Below, piece after piece: positions 35,333 through 43,518 of a stretch of 64,000 nt of DNA; the first letter of the stretch is position 1; the number at the start of each line of letters is the position of its first letter. The stretch covers positions 1,302,001 through 1,366,000 of the forward strand of contig NC_010170.1 in assembly GCF_000067205.1 (NCBI RefSeq), written 5' to 3'. The translations under genes were made by a program, and so were the position numbers. The notes under the pieces are model-generated. The model saw only the letters and a list, made by a program, of their open reading frames with translations, was not told the origin of the DNA and searched no databases. The DNA comes from Bordetella petrii. GTDB lineage: Bacteria; Pseudomonadota; Gammaproteobacteria; Burkholderiales; Burkholderiaceae_B.

Positions 35333-37258
35333 CTAGGCCCCTTCAGCCACCACAGCACTATCCAGCAGCCGGCGAACACTCTGCCGCACATCTTCGGAGA
35401 TGGACAGCGGCGGCGAGACAGCCTGCTGGCCGCCCGCGATGACCTGGACGACCACACCCAAATTCGCGGGCGTCACCACATCGATGGCCCCGCGATCACC
35501 CAGGTCCGGGTGCGGCTGGGTCAGCATGCGGTAAAGCTCCCACGAATCCGCGTGCGGGCACTGGTTCATGAGCACCTGGGCCAGCTTGTGCTTGAGCGGC
35601 ACCAGTTGCCAATCGGGAACACGCTGCCCCCGATTGCCCAAACTGATGGACAGCAACTTGCCCGCTTTCAGTTCGCGGTTGATCTGGTCCTTGGACTTTC
35701 CGGCCAGCTTGCCGAACAGCGGGACCGGCAAGTTGCTTGGCGACTCGTAGATGGTCAGCATTTCCTCGCGCTCGCGCTGGATCGCGGACACTTCCGGCTC
35801 CGGGGCATGCGTCGGAGGCGGCGGCACCTGAGACAGCCGCTGGAACGTGATCCCGCCGCTGCTCGGGGTTACGACAATAGGCGTGGCCACGACGGGCGGG
35901 ACGCCGGGAGGAGTGGGCTCGGCCATCGTGAGGGTCGCATCCACCGCTTCCTCCACTTCTGCCATCGCCGGCACCCCGTCGATACGGATGGTCAGGTGCG
36001 CGCTCGCGGCTTCCACTTCGCCCTGTTCGAGCAGGTCGAGCCGATCGGCCCAGTCCTGCATCATCCGGCGGCGCGGTTCCACGTACTTGGCGTGGTTGTA
36101 GGCCGAACTCACCTTGTTGGGGTCGGAGTGCGAAAGCTGCGCGTCCACCCAAATCTTCGGATAGCCGATCTCGTTGAGCGCCGTCGAGATAGTGCCGCGG
36201 ATGCCGTGGCCGGTCAGGCGCCCCTCATAGCCCATGAGCTGCACGGCCTTGTTGAGGGTGTTCTCGCTGATGCGCTTCTTGAGTTCGCTACGGTGCGACA
36301 GCAGGTACTTCTGCGCCGGCCGCATCACGCCCAGGAGGTAACGAACGATCTCTATGGCCTGCAGGGACAGAGGCACGATGTAGGGCGGCACGTCCTGCGG
36401 CCGCTTGCCGGCCTTGCGCATCTCGTCCTGAAGCTGCTTGACGACCTGTGGCGGGATGATCCACAAGCCCCGGTCGAGGTCGAACTGTTCAGGTTCCGCC
36501 AACCGCAGCTCGCCCGTGCGCACCCCCGTCAGGAACAGCAGCCGGATTCCAAGCTGGGTCTGCCAGCCACGAGGGTTGTAGAGCCGGAGCTTCTGGAGGA
36601 ACTCGGGCATCTCGGGCAGGTGCAGGTAGGGGTTGTGGGTCACGGGGGGCTTGGGCTCGGCAACCACGTCCAGGTCGGCGGCCGGGTTGACCTCCAGCCC
36701 CTCGGCGATGACCAGGGCATAGCGGAACAACTGGTTGAACCAGGTACGGACCTTCTCGGCGGTGGTGAACGCCTTGCGTTTCTCGATCGCTGCCAGGACG
36801 CCCAGGAGCTGGGGGCGGCGAATGTCGTAGATCGACATCTTTCCAAGGGTAGGCAGCACGTCCTTGTTGAAGATGCGCAGGATCTGCGACATCGTGCTCT
36901 GCCGGCCTTCCTTGAGTTCCTTGCGGCGATGCTCGACCCAGGCGTCGAAGACGGTCTTGAAGGTGTATTCGCCGGCCAGCCTGACCGCATGCCGCCGCTG
37001 GTCACGCTCGACCTGGGGATCGATCCCCCTGGCGAGCAGGGCTTGGGCCTTGTCCCGCTCGGCGCGGGCCTCGCGCAGGCTGAGGGCGGGATAGCCGCCT
37101 AAAGACATGCGCTTCTGCTTGCCCAGCCGGTAGTAGCGGAATTGCCACGACTTGCCGCCTGCGGCGGAGACCATCAGGCCCAGGCAGTCGTTGTCGGAGA
37201 TGGTGTAGCGCTTTCCGGTGGTCCTTGCCTGCCGGACGGTCAGATCAGAGAGTGCCAT
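35333..37258 (-). CDS. ICEclc/P4-type tyrosine recombinase (integrase)
   Basis: 641 residues. The N-terminal arm-binding DUF4102 domain (about 1-90: YTISDNDCLGLMV, MSLGGYPALSLREARAERDK) is followed by the core-binding domain and a catalytic domain with Arg247 (GVRTGEL), His351/Arg354 (HGIR), His377 and Tyr387 (SSAYNHAKYV). The C-terminal extension of about 240 residues is typical of ICEclc-like integrases. It is transcribed away from tRNA-Gly, whose 3' end lies 227 bp upstream, as expected at the int end of a tRNA-Gly ICE extending to the left. Confidence 0.92.
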   Translation of the reverse strand: MALSDLTVRQARTTGKRYTISDNDCLGLMVSAAGGKSWQFRYYRLGKQKRMSLGGYPALSLREARAERDKAQALLARGIDPQVERDQRRHAVRLAGEYTFKTVFDAWVEHRRKELKEGRQSTMSQILRIFNKDVLPTLGKMSIYDIRRPQLLGVLAAIEKRKAFTTAEKVRTWFNQLFRYALVIAEGLEVNPAADLDVVAEPKPPVTHNPYLHLPEMPEFLQKLRLYNPRGWQTQLGIRLLFLTGVRTGELRLAEPEQFDLDRGLWIIPPQVVKQLQDEMRKAGKRPQDVPPYIVPLSLQAIEIVRYLLGVMRPAQKYLLSHRSELKKRISENTLNKAVQLMGYEGRLTGHGIRGTISTALNEIGYPKIWVDAQLSHSDPNKVSSAYNHAKYVEPRRRMMQDWADRLDLLEQGEVEAASAHLTIRIDGVPAMAEVEEAVDATLTMAEPTPPGVPPVVATPIVVTPSSGGITFQRLSQVPPPPTHAPEPEVSAIQREREEMLTIYESPSNLPVPLFGKLAGKSKDQINRELKAGKLLSISLGNRGQRVPDWQLVPLKHKLAQVLMNQCPHADSWELYRMLTQPHPDLGDRGAIDVVTPANLGVVVQVIAGGQQAVSPPLSISEDVRQSVRRLLDSAVVAEGA

Positions 37259-37267
37259 TTCGAGGCT

Positions 37268-37285
37268 CCTAAGTTATGACTTAGG
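37268..37285 (-). promoter_or_regulatory. Hairpin overlapping the integrase ribosome-binding site
   Basis: CCTAAGT-cATA-ACTTAGG (7-bp arms, 4-nt loop on the coding strand) is followed immediately by AG. The AGGAG ribosome site is thus formed by the last two arm bases plus the next three. Folding in the mRNA would hinder integrase translation; a dimeric protein operator is the alternative. Confidence 0.45.
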
Positions 37286-37416
37286 CCCTATGCTCGTCAT
37301 GGTCCCCGCTCAGCCCCAGCAACTATCCGGTAGCCGACCCACCCGCATTCTTGTGCCTCATTTGGCGACTCAAAAACGCTGGCTGTGGGTGGATTTCCGT
37401 GGCGCTCGCTGGAATG

Positions 37417-37440
37417 AAAAAAGGGGCCGAAGCCCCTAAT
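37417..37440 (-). terminator. Rho-independent terminator between tRNA-Gly and the integrase
   Basis: On the minus strand GGGGC-TTCG-GCCCC is followed by TTTTTT, a 5-bp GC stem with a UUCG tetraloop and U-tract. It would stop tRNA-Gly transcription before it enters the integrase gene. Confidence 0.75.
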
Positions 37441-37484
37441 TTCAATGACTTACAGACGTCAGTGGAAGTCTGTAGATCGTAAAT

Positions 37485-37509
37485 TGGAGCGGGAGACGAG
37501 TCTCGAACT
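37485..37509 (-). other. Attachment site core (att) at the 3' end of tRNA-Gly
   Basis: The terminal 25 bp of the tRNA gene match the tRNA-like 3' fragment at 48129-48153 at 21 of 25 positions in the same orientation. P4/ICEclc-type integrases recombine at the last ~18 bp of tRNA-Gly. The exact crossover cannot be set, because the other end of this element is outside the window. Confidence 0.6.
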
Positions 37510-37560
37510 CGCGACCTCAACCTTGGCAAGGTTGCGCTCTACCAACTGAGCTACTCCCGC
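37485..37560 (-). tRNA. tRNA-Gly (anticodon GCC)
   Basis: A 76-nt cloverleaf on the minus strand. The acceptor stem is GCGGGAG/CTCCCGC, the D arm is GCTC...GAGC, and the anticodon arm AACCT-TGCCAAG-GTT has GCC in the loop. The T loop is TTCGAGA, and the 3' TCCA is encoded. All stems pair. Its 3' end is the attachment site for the integrase-bearing element to the left. Confidence 0.95.
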
Positions 37561-37570
37561 GTATCTGGTG

Positions 37571-37606
37571 TTTTGCTTAAGCTTTTGCTTAAGCTTTTGC
37601 TTATGC
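37571..37606. repeat. Three tandem 12-bp repeats upstream of tRNA-Gly
   Basis: TTTTGCTTAAGC twice and TTTTGCTTATGC once, head to tail, in the leader between the presumed tRNA-Gly promoter and the mature 5' end. No function assigned; it may affect leader processing. Confidence 0.8.
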
Positions 37607-37647
37607 TGCTATGCCGCAAAAATTACGCGCGGCCACCAAAGACAAAA

Positions 37648-37653
37648 ATTATA
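37648..37653 (-). promoter_or_regulatory. Probable -10 box of the tRNA-Gly promoter
   Basis: A perfect TATAAT on the minus strand in an AT-rich tract, about 88 bp upstream of the mature tRNA. The -35 region (TGGCAA at a 17-bp spacing) is a poor match. Confidence 0.5.
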
Positions 37654-37792
37654 TCATCGTTTTTTAAGTCTTGCCATAGGTAGGCCATACTAGGCCAAGG
37701 GCCGGGCTTTCGGGACGGGGGCGGCGAGTATAGAGTAGGCACGTATTTTCACGCATTGCGCCGTGGCGCCTGGCGCCGCGGCCCGCTATACG

Positions 37793-38359
37793 ATGGTCTT
37801 GAACCCTGTTGTTTCCGTTCCTGTCGCCGCGCTGGTGTATGGCAAGTCGTCGCGCGGCGCCGACGCCTTGCTGGCCGATTTTGCCCGCGATCAGCTGGCG
37901 CGGGGCCGGCGGCTGCATGGCCTGCTGCAGCACGAAATTACACCGACCGATGGCGGCCGCCCGCAGCGCCGCTTAAGCGATTTGCGCTCGGGGCGCCTGT
38001 ACCGGCTGTCGCAAGACCTGGGGTCCGGCTCGCAAGCCTGCAGCCTGGATGCCGGCGCATTGGCAGTTGCCAGCGAGGTGCTGCGCGAGGCCCTGGATGC
38101 CCACGCCGAGCTGGTTATCGTCAACCGCTATGGCGCCATCGAGGCTGCCGGCGGAGGCTTCGCCCAGGAGATGCTGGCCTTGATGAGCAACGGTATCCCG
38201 CTGCTTACCGTAGTGTCCGCGACGCTGCTGCCCGAGTGGCGCCGCTTCACGGGCCAGGCCGGCCTGGAATTGCCGGTGGCCCGCGCGCCCCTGCAGGCCT
38301 GGTTCGAGCAAGTGGCTGTGCCTCGCCAGGCCGCGCGCACAGGGGGCGCTTCCGCATGA
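37793..38359 (+). CDS. DUF2478 domain-containing protein
   Basis: About 188 residues. VSVPVAALVYGKSSRGADAL followed by a conserved GRRLHGLLQHE segment, then LVIVNRYGAIEAAGGGF and GIPLLTVVSATLLPEWRRFT, match the DUF2478 family. That family is often found near molybdate or iron-sulfur loci and is thought to be NTPase-like, but no Walker motif is seen here. The ATG at 37793 is the best of two in-frame candidates (the other is 37763). The stop overlaps the methyltransferase start (ATGA). Confidence 0.7.
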   Translation: MVLNPVVSVPVAALVYGKSSRGADALLADFARDQLARGRRLHGLLQHEITPTDGGRPQRRLSDLRSGRLYRLSQDLGSGSQACSLDAGALAVASEVLREALDAHAELVIVNRYGAIEAAGGGFAQEMLALMSNGIPLLTVVSATLLPEWRRFTGQAGLELPVARAPLQAWFEQVAVPRQAARTGGASA

Positions 38360-39150
38360 CATTGGCAGACATTGATTTCGCTCAACGATATCGCCAGCAC
38401 CTGGCGGCGGCGCGCGGCCAACCCAAGCCGCCGCAAGTCTGGGACCAGCGCGCAGGCGAACTGGGGCAGCGCGCCCCCCACAGCCGCTATGCCGACGATT
38501 TCATTGCCCACATGCGGCTGGACGGCGCGCGCACCTTGCTCGACGTCGGCTGCGGCGCTGGCGCGCTGGCGTTGCCGCTGGCGGCTCGGCTGGAACGGGT
38601 AGTGGCGCTGGATTACAGCCGGGGCATGCTCGAGGCGCTGTCGCGCAATGCGCAGGCGCAAGGGCTGGACAATATCCAGCCTGTGTTGCGCGCCTGGGAA
38701 GATGACTGGTCCGATGTGCCGGCCTGCGACATCGTGGTGGCGTCAAGATCCACCGTGGTCGAAGACATGGCCGGCGCCCTGGCCAAGCTGCATGCCAAGG
38801 CGCGCCTGCGCGTCTACCTGACGCACCTGGCGGGCGGCCATTTCATCGATCCGGCGATCCAGCAGGTGGTGGGCCGCACGCGGCCCGCCATGCCCGACTA
38901 CATTTACCTTATCAACATTCTGCACGGCATGGGCATCCAGCCCTCGCTCGACTACATCAGCGTGCCCAGCCAGCTCGCGGCCGCGTCCGGCTTTGACGAC
39001 TACGCGCGCCGGGTGGCCCGCTCGATGGGCGGACTGGACGACGATGAACACGCGCGCCTGCGCGCCTGGTACGAACGCGCCTCGCCGCAAGAGCGCGCCG
39101 GCGCGCCGTTGCGCTGGGCATTGATCCACTGGCAGAAAGACGGCGCCTAG
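38356..39150 (+). CDS. Class I SAM-dependent methyltransferase
   Basis: 264 residues. SAM motif I is LLDVGCGAGALALPLA, motif II VVALDYSRGM, and a post-I acidic residue is present. The N-terminal FAQRYRQHL and VWDQRAGELGQRAPHSRYADDF region resembles small-molecule methyltransferases found beside molybdate genes. It is coupled by ATGA to the DUF2478 gene. Substrate unknown. The in-frame opening to 37756 lies over the DUF2478 gene and was rejected. Confidence 0.85.
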   Translation: MTLADIDFAQRYRQHLAAARGQPKPPQVWDQRAGELGQRAPHSRYADDFIAHMRLDGARTLLDVGCGAGALALPLAARLERVVALDYSRGMLEALSRNAQAQGLDNIQPVLRAWEDDWSDVPACDIVVASRSTVVEDMAGALAKLHAKARLRVYLTHLAGGHFIDPAIQQVVGRTRPAMPDYIYLINILHGMGIQPSLDYISVPSQLAAASGFDDYARRVARSMGGLDDDEHARLRAWYERASPQERAGAPLRWALIHWQKDGA

Positions 39151-39168
39151 CCTGCGGGAGCCGGCCCG

Positions 39169-39819
39169 TCAGCCGTCCAGCGACACGCCTTCGCGTTGCA
39201 GTACGCCCTGCACCGCGGGGCGCTGCGCCAGGCTGGCGCTGGCGGCGCTCCAGGCGGGGCAGTCGGCGCGCATGTCCAGCCCGATGCGGTTGCCCCAGCG
39301 GTACAGCACCAACAGGAACGGATCCACTACCGAATAGCCACTGGCCAATGCATGCGGGCGGCCGTCGGCGAACTGCTGTTCGATGGCGGCATAGGCATCG
39401 ATGACGGTGCGCCGCCCCTGGGCGCGGATGCCATCGTAGTGGTCGGCGTTGCCGCTGAAGCGTTCCGGACGCCAGATGGCGCCGTAGCCGGCGCTGTGCA
39501 CCCAACCCGACAGCCAGGCCAGCCACTCCAGGCAGCGCGCGGTCTGCACCGGGTCGTCGGCCGGCAGCAGGCCCGCCTGCGGGTGCTGTTGCGCCACGTG
39601 CACCAGGATCGCCGGCAGCTCCGTCAGCACCCGCGCCTGGCCGGGAATGCCGAGCGCCGGCACGCGCGCCTTGGGGTTGATGGCCAGGTACTCTGGCCGG
39701 TAATGCGCGCGCGTCGACAGGTCGACCAGCCGCAGCGTATAGGCGGCCTTCGCTTCCTGCAGGGCGATATGCGCGGCCATCGAGCACGCGCCGGGAGAGT
39801 AATAGAGTTGGTAGTCCAT
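39169..39819 (-). CDS. Glutathione S-transferase family protein
   Basis: 216 residues. The thioredoxin-like N-terminal domain begins MDYQLYYSPGACSMAAHIAL, the beta-class pattern in which a Ser/Cys near residue 10 contacts glutathione; cis-Pro lies in ARVPAL. The helical C-terminal domain includes SVVDPFLLVLYRWGNRIG. Cytoplasmic detoxification or thiol-disulfide exchange. It is divergent from a GcvA-like LysR gene 84 bp away, probably its regulator. Confidence 0.88.
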   Translation of the reverse strand: MDYQLYYSPGACSMAAHIALQEAKAAYTLRLVDLSTRAHYRPEYLAINPKARVPALGIPGQARVLTELPAILVHVAQQHPQAGLLPADDPVQTARCLEWLAWLSGWVHSAGYGAIWRPERFSGNADHYDGIRAQGRRTVIDAYAAIEQQFADGRPHALASGYSVVDPFLLVLYRWGNRIGLDMRADCPAWSAASASLAQRPAVQGVLQREGVSLDG

Positions 39820-39903
39820 GACGGCGCAGTGTGCGGGCAGCGCGCCAGCGCGGCAAACCAAGATTTGTATGGGCTGGGCATTAGTGATATTAATGAGTGC
39901 ACC

Positions 39904-40812
39904 ATGGCAGCTGGCCGACACCTTCCTCCCTTGCAGACCCTGCGCGCCTTTGAGGCCGCGGTGCGGCTGCGCAGCTTTACGCGCGCGGCCGACGAACTGG
40001 CGTTGACGCAGGGCGCGGTCAGCCAGCACATCCGGCGGCTCGAGTCCGCGCTGGGCGTTTCATTGTTCGATCGCGAGCACCAGGGCGTGGCGCCCACGGC
40101 CCGCGCGCAGGCGCTGGCGCTGCAAGCCCGGCAGGGCCTGGCGCTGCTCGAACGCGCTTTCGGCAGCCCCGAAACCCGTCCGCGGGTGAGCGCTGCCGCG
40201 CCGCCCGTGCGGCTGGGGCTGAGCGTGCTGCCCGCTTTCGCGCAGCGGTGGCTGGCGCCGCGCGTGCCGGGCTTGCGGGCCAGCCACGCCGGCATCGAAC
40301 TCGACGTGCGGCCCAGCGCGGCGCTGGCCCGGCTGGATGGCCGCGACGGCATCGACCTGGCGGTACGCTACGGGCCGGGCGCGTGGCCGGGCCTCAAGAG
40401 CGAACGGCTGATGGATGAGGAAGTGTTTCCCGTTGCCAGCCCGGCCTACCGGCGCGGCCGGCGGTTGCGCACGCCGCACGACCTGGCGCGCTGCACCTTG
40501 CTGCGGTACGCGTGGCAGCCGTGGGAACCGTGGTTCCAGGCGGCCGGCCTGGATCTGGTCGAGCCGGCGCATGGACCGTGCTACGACGACGTCGACGCGC
40601 TGTTGGAAGCCGCCGCCTCGGGCGCCGGCGTGGCGCTCGCGCGGCGTTCGCTGGTAGCGCCCGACCTGGCGGCGGGCCGGCTGGTGCGCCTGTGGGACAT
40701 CGGCATTGCCGATGTGCATGCCTACTACCTGGTATGGCGGGCCGACAGCGGCAAGCTGCCGGCTATTGCCGCCGTGCGCCGCTGGCTGCGCCGCGAGGCC
40801 GCGCGCGGCTGA
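39904..40812 (+). CDS. LysR-family regulator, GcvA-like
   Basis: 302 residues. LPPLQTLRAFEAAVRLRSFT followed by RAADELALTQGAVSQHIRRL is the hallmark N terminus of the GcvA/AmpR-like subgroup. The effector domain has ASGAGVALARRSLV. ATG 39904 is chosen over a long upstream frame that is antisense to the transferase gene. It is divergent from one GST gene and convergent with another, so it probably controls the first. Confidence 0.9.
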   Translation: MAAGRHLPPLQTLRAFEAAVRLRSFTRAADELALTQGAVSQHIRRLESALGVSLFDREHQGVAPTARAQALALQARQGLALLERAFGSPETRPRVSAAAPPVRLGLSVLPAFAQRWLAPRVPGLRASHAGIELDVRPSAALARLDGRDGIDLAVRYGPGAWPGLKSERLMDEEVFPVASPAYRRGRRLRTPHDLARCTLLRYAWQPWEPWFQAAGLDLVEPAHGPCYDDVDALLEAAASGAGVALARRSLVAPDLAAGRLVRLWDIGIADVHAYYLVWRADSGKLPAIAAVRRWLRREAARG

Positions 40813-40824
40813 GGCGGCCGGCTG

Positions 40825-41538
40825 TCAGCGCGCGCCCGCCGGCTGGACCTGCTGCGCGGTCTGGCCAAACAGGATTTTCTTGCCGGCTTCGGTCACGGCG
40901 GGGCGATGCGTGTACGGGTCGCCCTGCGCATAGGCGCGCACCGTGGCGGGGCGCTCGCGCACCGCGTCGAACCAGCGCCGCAGGTTGGGGAAGTCGTCCA
41001 GGTTCTGCTGCTGCTTTTTCCACGGCACGATCCACGGATACGAGGCCATGTCGGCGATGGTGTAGTCGTCGCCCGCAATGAATGGCCGCTGCGCCAGGCG
41101 GCGATCCAGCACGCCGTACAGCCGGTTGGTTTCTTTCACGTAGCGGTCGATGGCGTAGGGCAGCGGCTCGGGCGCATACTGCCCAAAATGGTGGTTCTGG
41201 CCGGCCATCGGCCCCAGGCCGCCCACTTGCCAGAATAGCCATTCCAGCACGGTTTTGCGGCCGCGCGCGTCGGCCGGCAGGAACCGCCCGGTTTTCTCGG
41301 CCAGGTACAGCAGGATGGCGCCCGACTCGAATACCGTCACCGGCTCGCCGCCATCGGCGGGCGCGGTGTCGATGATGGCGGGCATGCGGTTGTTGGGCGA
41401 AAACGCCAGGAACTCAGGCTTGAACTGGTCTCCGGCGCTAATGTCCACGGGATGGATGCGATACGGCAGCTCAGCTTCTTCCAGGAACAGGGTGATTTTG
41501 TGTCCGTTGGGCGTGGGCCAGTAATACAACTCGATCAT
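40825..41538 (-). CDS. Glutathione S-transferase family, Nu-class (YghU/YfcG-like)
   Basis: 237 residues. MIELYYWPTPNGHKITLFLE at the start with TPNG at the glutathione site, FKPEFLAFSPNNRMPAI and FESGAILLYLAEKTGRF match the YfcG/YghU disulfide-bond reductases. The PMAGQNHHFGQYAPE segment is characteristic of that class. Likely reduces small or protein disulfides with glutathione. Confidence 0.9.
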   Translation of the reverse strand: MIELYYWPTPNGHKITLFLEEAELPYRIHPVDISAGDQFKPEFLAFSPNNRMPAIIDTAPADGGEPVTVFESGAILLYLAEKTGRFLPADARGRKTVLEWLFWQVGGLGPMAGQNHHFGQYAPEPLPYAIDRYVKETNRLYGVLDRRLAQRPFIAGDDYTIADMASYPWIVPWKKQQQNLDDFPNLRRWFDAVRERPATVRAYAQGDPYTHRPAVTEAGKKILFGQTAQQVQPAGAR

Positions 41539-41655
41539 GGCTTTTCCTTGGTGAAAGGGCGTGCGCTTATTTTAGATCGATCGTTTTAAAATAGCCAGCA
41601 CGCAGCGCGGCTTGCGGGACTGTGCGCGAAACGTCCCGCGGAGGTGCTCGCGTCG

Positions 41656-42405
41656 TCAGCCGTCGGCGCCGATTTCGCGGCGGATCAGGTCGGCGATGCT
41701 GCGCTGCCGGCTCGCCGGCATGCGATCGAGAATGCAGGAAACACTGACCGCCAGACGGGGGTAGCCCGAGCGGTCGCGCAGCGCCACGCCTACGCCCAGC
41801 ACGCCCGGCACCGCCGCGTTGCCCACCGCGGCCCAGCCGCGATTGCGGGTTGCCTCGACCAGCAGCCGCATGCGCGCCACGGTCATCTGCCCATACGATC
41901 GCAGCGCCTCTCGGTTCTGCTGCATCAGGGCATCGGCCTCGTCGGCGGGCAGGGCGGCCAGCAGCGCCAGGCCCGCCGCGCCCACGCCCAGCGGCTGGCG
42001 ATGCCCGATAGTTACGGCCAGCACCTGCACCGGGTAGCCGCCGATTTCCCGGTGCAGGCACAGTGAGTCGGAGCCAACCCGGCAGATCAGAAAAGAAGAA
42101 TCGCCAGTGTGGTCGCTGATGCGGCGCATGGCGGGCGCCAGTTGCGCCACGGACAAGGCCTGCTCATCCACCAGGTGACTCCCGGTCAAGGCGGCCCGAT
42201 AGCGCCCGGTCTGCGGGTCGCGCACGGCATAGCCTTCTTCGGCCAGGACGGAGATATAGCGGTACACGCTGGTGCGTTGCATTGCCAGCGCGCGCGCTAT
42301 GCCGGCGACATCGAGGCCTTCCGGGGCGCGGCGCAACGCCGCCAGGATATGCAGCCCGCGCCGCAGGGTGCTGGCGCCGGGCGGGCCTTTCTCGGTGGTG
42401 TTCAT
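41656..42405 (-). CDS. IclR-family transcriptional regulator
   Basis: 249 residues. The N-terminal winged HTH (TLRRGLHILAALRRAPEGLD, AMQRTSVYRYISVLAEEGYA) is followed by the IclR effector domain. It is divergent from the Bug/acyl-CoA operon starting at 42509. Two near-identical inverted sites overlap its start codon and the space before the Bug gene, suggesting autoregulation and operon control in response to a CoA-pathway acid. Confidence 0.9.
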   Translation of the reverse strand: MNTTEKGPPGASTLRRGLHILAALRRAPEGLDVAGIARALAMQRTSVYRYISVLAEEGYAVRDPQTGRYRAALTGSHLVDEQALSVAQLAPAMRRISDHTGDSSFLICRVGSDSLCLHREIGGYPVQVLAVTIGHRQPLGVGAAGLALLAALPADEADALMQQNREALRSYGQMTVARMRLLVEATRNRGWAAVGNAAVPGVLGVGVALRDRSGYPRLAVSVSCILDRMPASRQRSIADLIRREIGADG

Positions 42406-42491
42406 TATTTAGACACGTTGCCTTTCTAGGTTGGCGTACAGCACCGATGATATCTCCGACGCGACGTGAGCGTGCGTCCAAATAATGAACA
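42399..42491. promoter_or_regulatory. Pair of inverted 18-bp sites, candidate IclR operators
   Basis: TGTTCATTATTTAGACAC at 42399-42416 recurs inverted at 42474-42491 as TGTTCATTATTTGGACGC (16 of 18 identical). The first covers the IclR start codon; the second lies 17 bp before the Bug gene start. Confidence 0.65.
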
Positions 42492-42508
42492 AATGATAGG
42501 AGACTCTC

Positions 42509-43498
42509 ATGCATTCTGTTATGCGACGTTTTGTTCGGCCCGCGGCGCTGCTGCTCGCCGGCCTGGGCCTGATTCCGGCGGCCGGGGCGGCCGACAACTA
42601 TCCCCAACGGCCGGTGACCCTGGTGGTGGGCTATGCGGCCGGCGGCGCGACGGACATCGTGGCGCGCCTGATCGCCAAATCGCTGTCCGATTCGCTGGGT
42701 CAGGCGGTAGTCGTCGAGAACCGCACGGGCGCCAACAGCAACATCGGCGCCGAAGTCGTTGCGCGCTCCAAGGCCGACGGCTACACCCTGTACATCGGTT
42801 CGATCGCAAACACCATCAACCGCACTCTGTACGAAAAACTCAACTACGACTTCAAGAAAGACTTCACGCCTGTGGCGCTGCTGGCCACTATCCCGAACAT
42901 CCTGGTGGTCCATCCCAAGCTGCCGATCCATTCGGTGCAAGAGTACGTGGCTTACGCCAAGAGCCACCCCGGCAAGCTGACCTGCGCCTCGTCGGGCAGC
43001 GGTTCGTCCATTCACCTGTCGTGCGAGATATTCAAGATGACCACCGGCACCGACATCCTGCATGTGCCGTATCGCGGCAGCGGCCCGGCGGTGGCCGATC
43101 TGCTGGGCGGGCAGGTGGATTCGATGTTCGACAACCTGCCGTCGTCGCTGCCGCATGTGCAGGCGGGCAAGCTGCGCGCGCTGGGCGTCACGTCGCTCGA
43201 GCGGGCGCCGTTCGCTCCCGATGTTCCCACGCTGGCGGAATCGGGTTTGCCTGGCTTCTCGGTGCAATCCTGGTTCGCGGTGATGGCGCCGGCCGGCACG
43301 CCCGAGCCCATCGTCGCCAAGCTGAACCAAGCCATCAACCAGGGCCTGGCCGGCGACGCGCTGACCCAGGCCTACAAGGCGGCCGGCTTCGTCCTGCCCG
43401 CCACGCCGAACACGCCCGCCACCTTGCAGCGCTTGATCGATAGCGAAATCGACAAATGGGGCAAGGTCGTCACCCAGGCCGGGCTCAAGGTGCAATAG
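42509..43498 (+). CDS. Bug-type tripartite tricarboxylate transporter substrate-binding protein
   Basis: 329 residues. Signal peptide of about 28 residues (ending PAAGAA/DNYPQRP), then VVGYAAGGATDIVARLIAKS, VENRTGANSNIGAEVVA and CASSGSGSSIHLSCEIFKMT. It heads an operon with an acyl-CoA synthetase, so the captured ligand is probably an organic acid that is then activated to its CoA ester. Confidence 0.92.
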   Translation: MHSVMRRFVRPAALLLAGLGLIPAAGAADNYPQRPVTLVVGYAAGGATDIVARLIAKSLSDSLGQAVVVENRTGANSNIGAEVVARSKADGYTLYIGSIANTINRTLYEKLNYDFKKDFTPVALLATIPNILVVHPKLPIHSVQEYVAYAKSHPGKLTCASSGSGSSIHLSCEIFKMTTGTDILHVPYRGSGPAVADLLGGQVDSMFDNLPSSLPHVQAGKLRALGVTSLERAPFAPDVPTLAESGLPGFSVQSWFAVMAPAGTPEPIVAKLNQAINQGLAGDALTQAYKAAGFVLPATPNTPATLQRLIDSEIDKWGKVVTQAGLKVQ

Positions 43499-43518
43499 CA
43501 GAACTCCAGGAGCCGTTC

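Noticed and set aside
35258..37102. 614-codon plus-strand frame
   Set aside because: Antisense to the integrase gene, whose catalytic residues are all present on the minus strand; GC-rich shadow frame.
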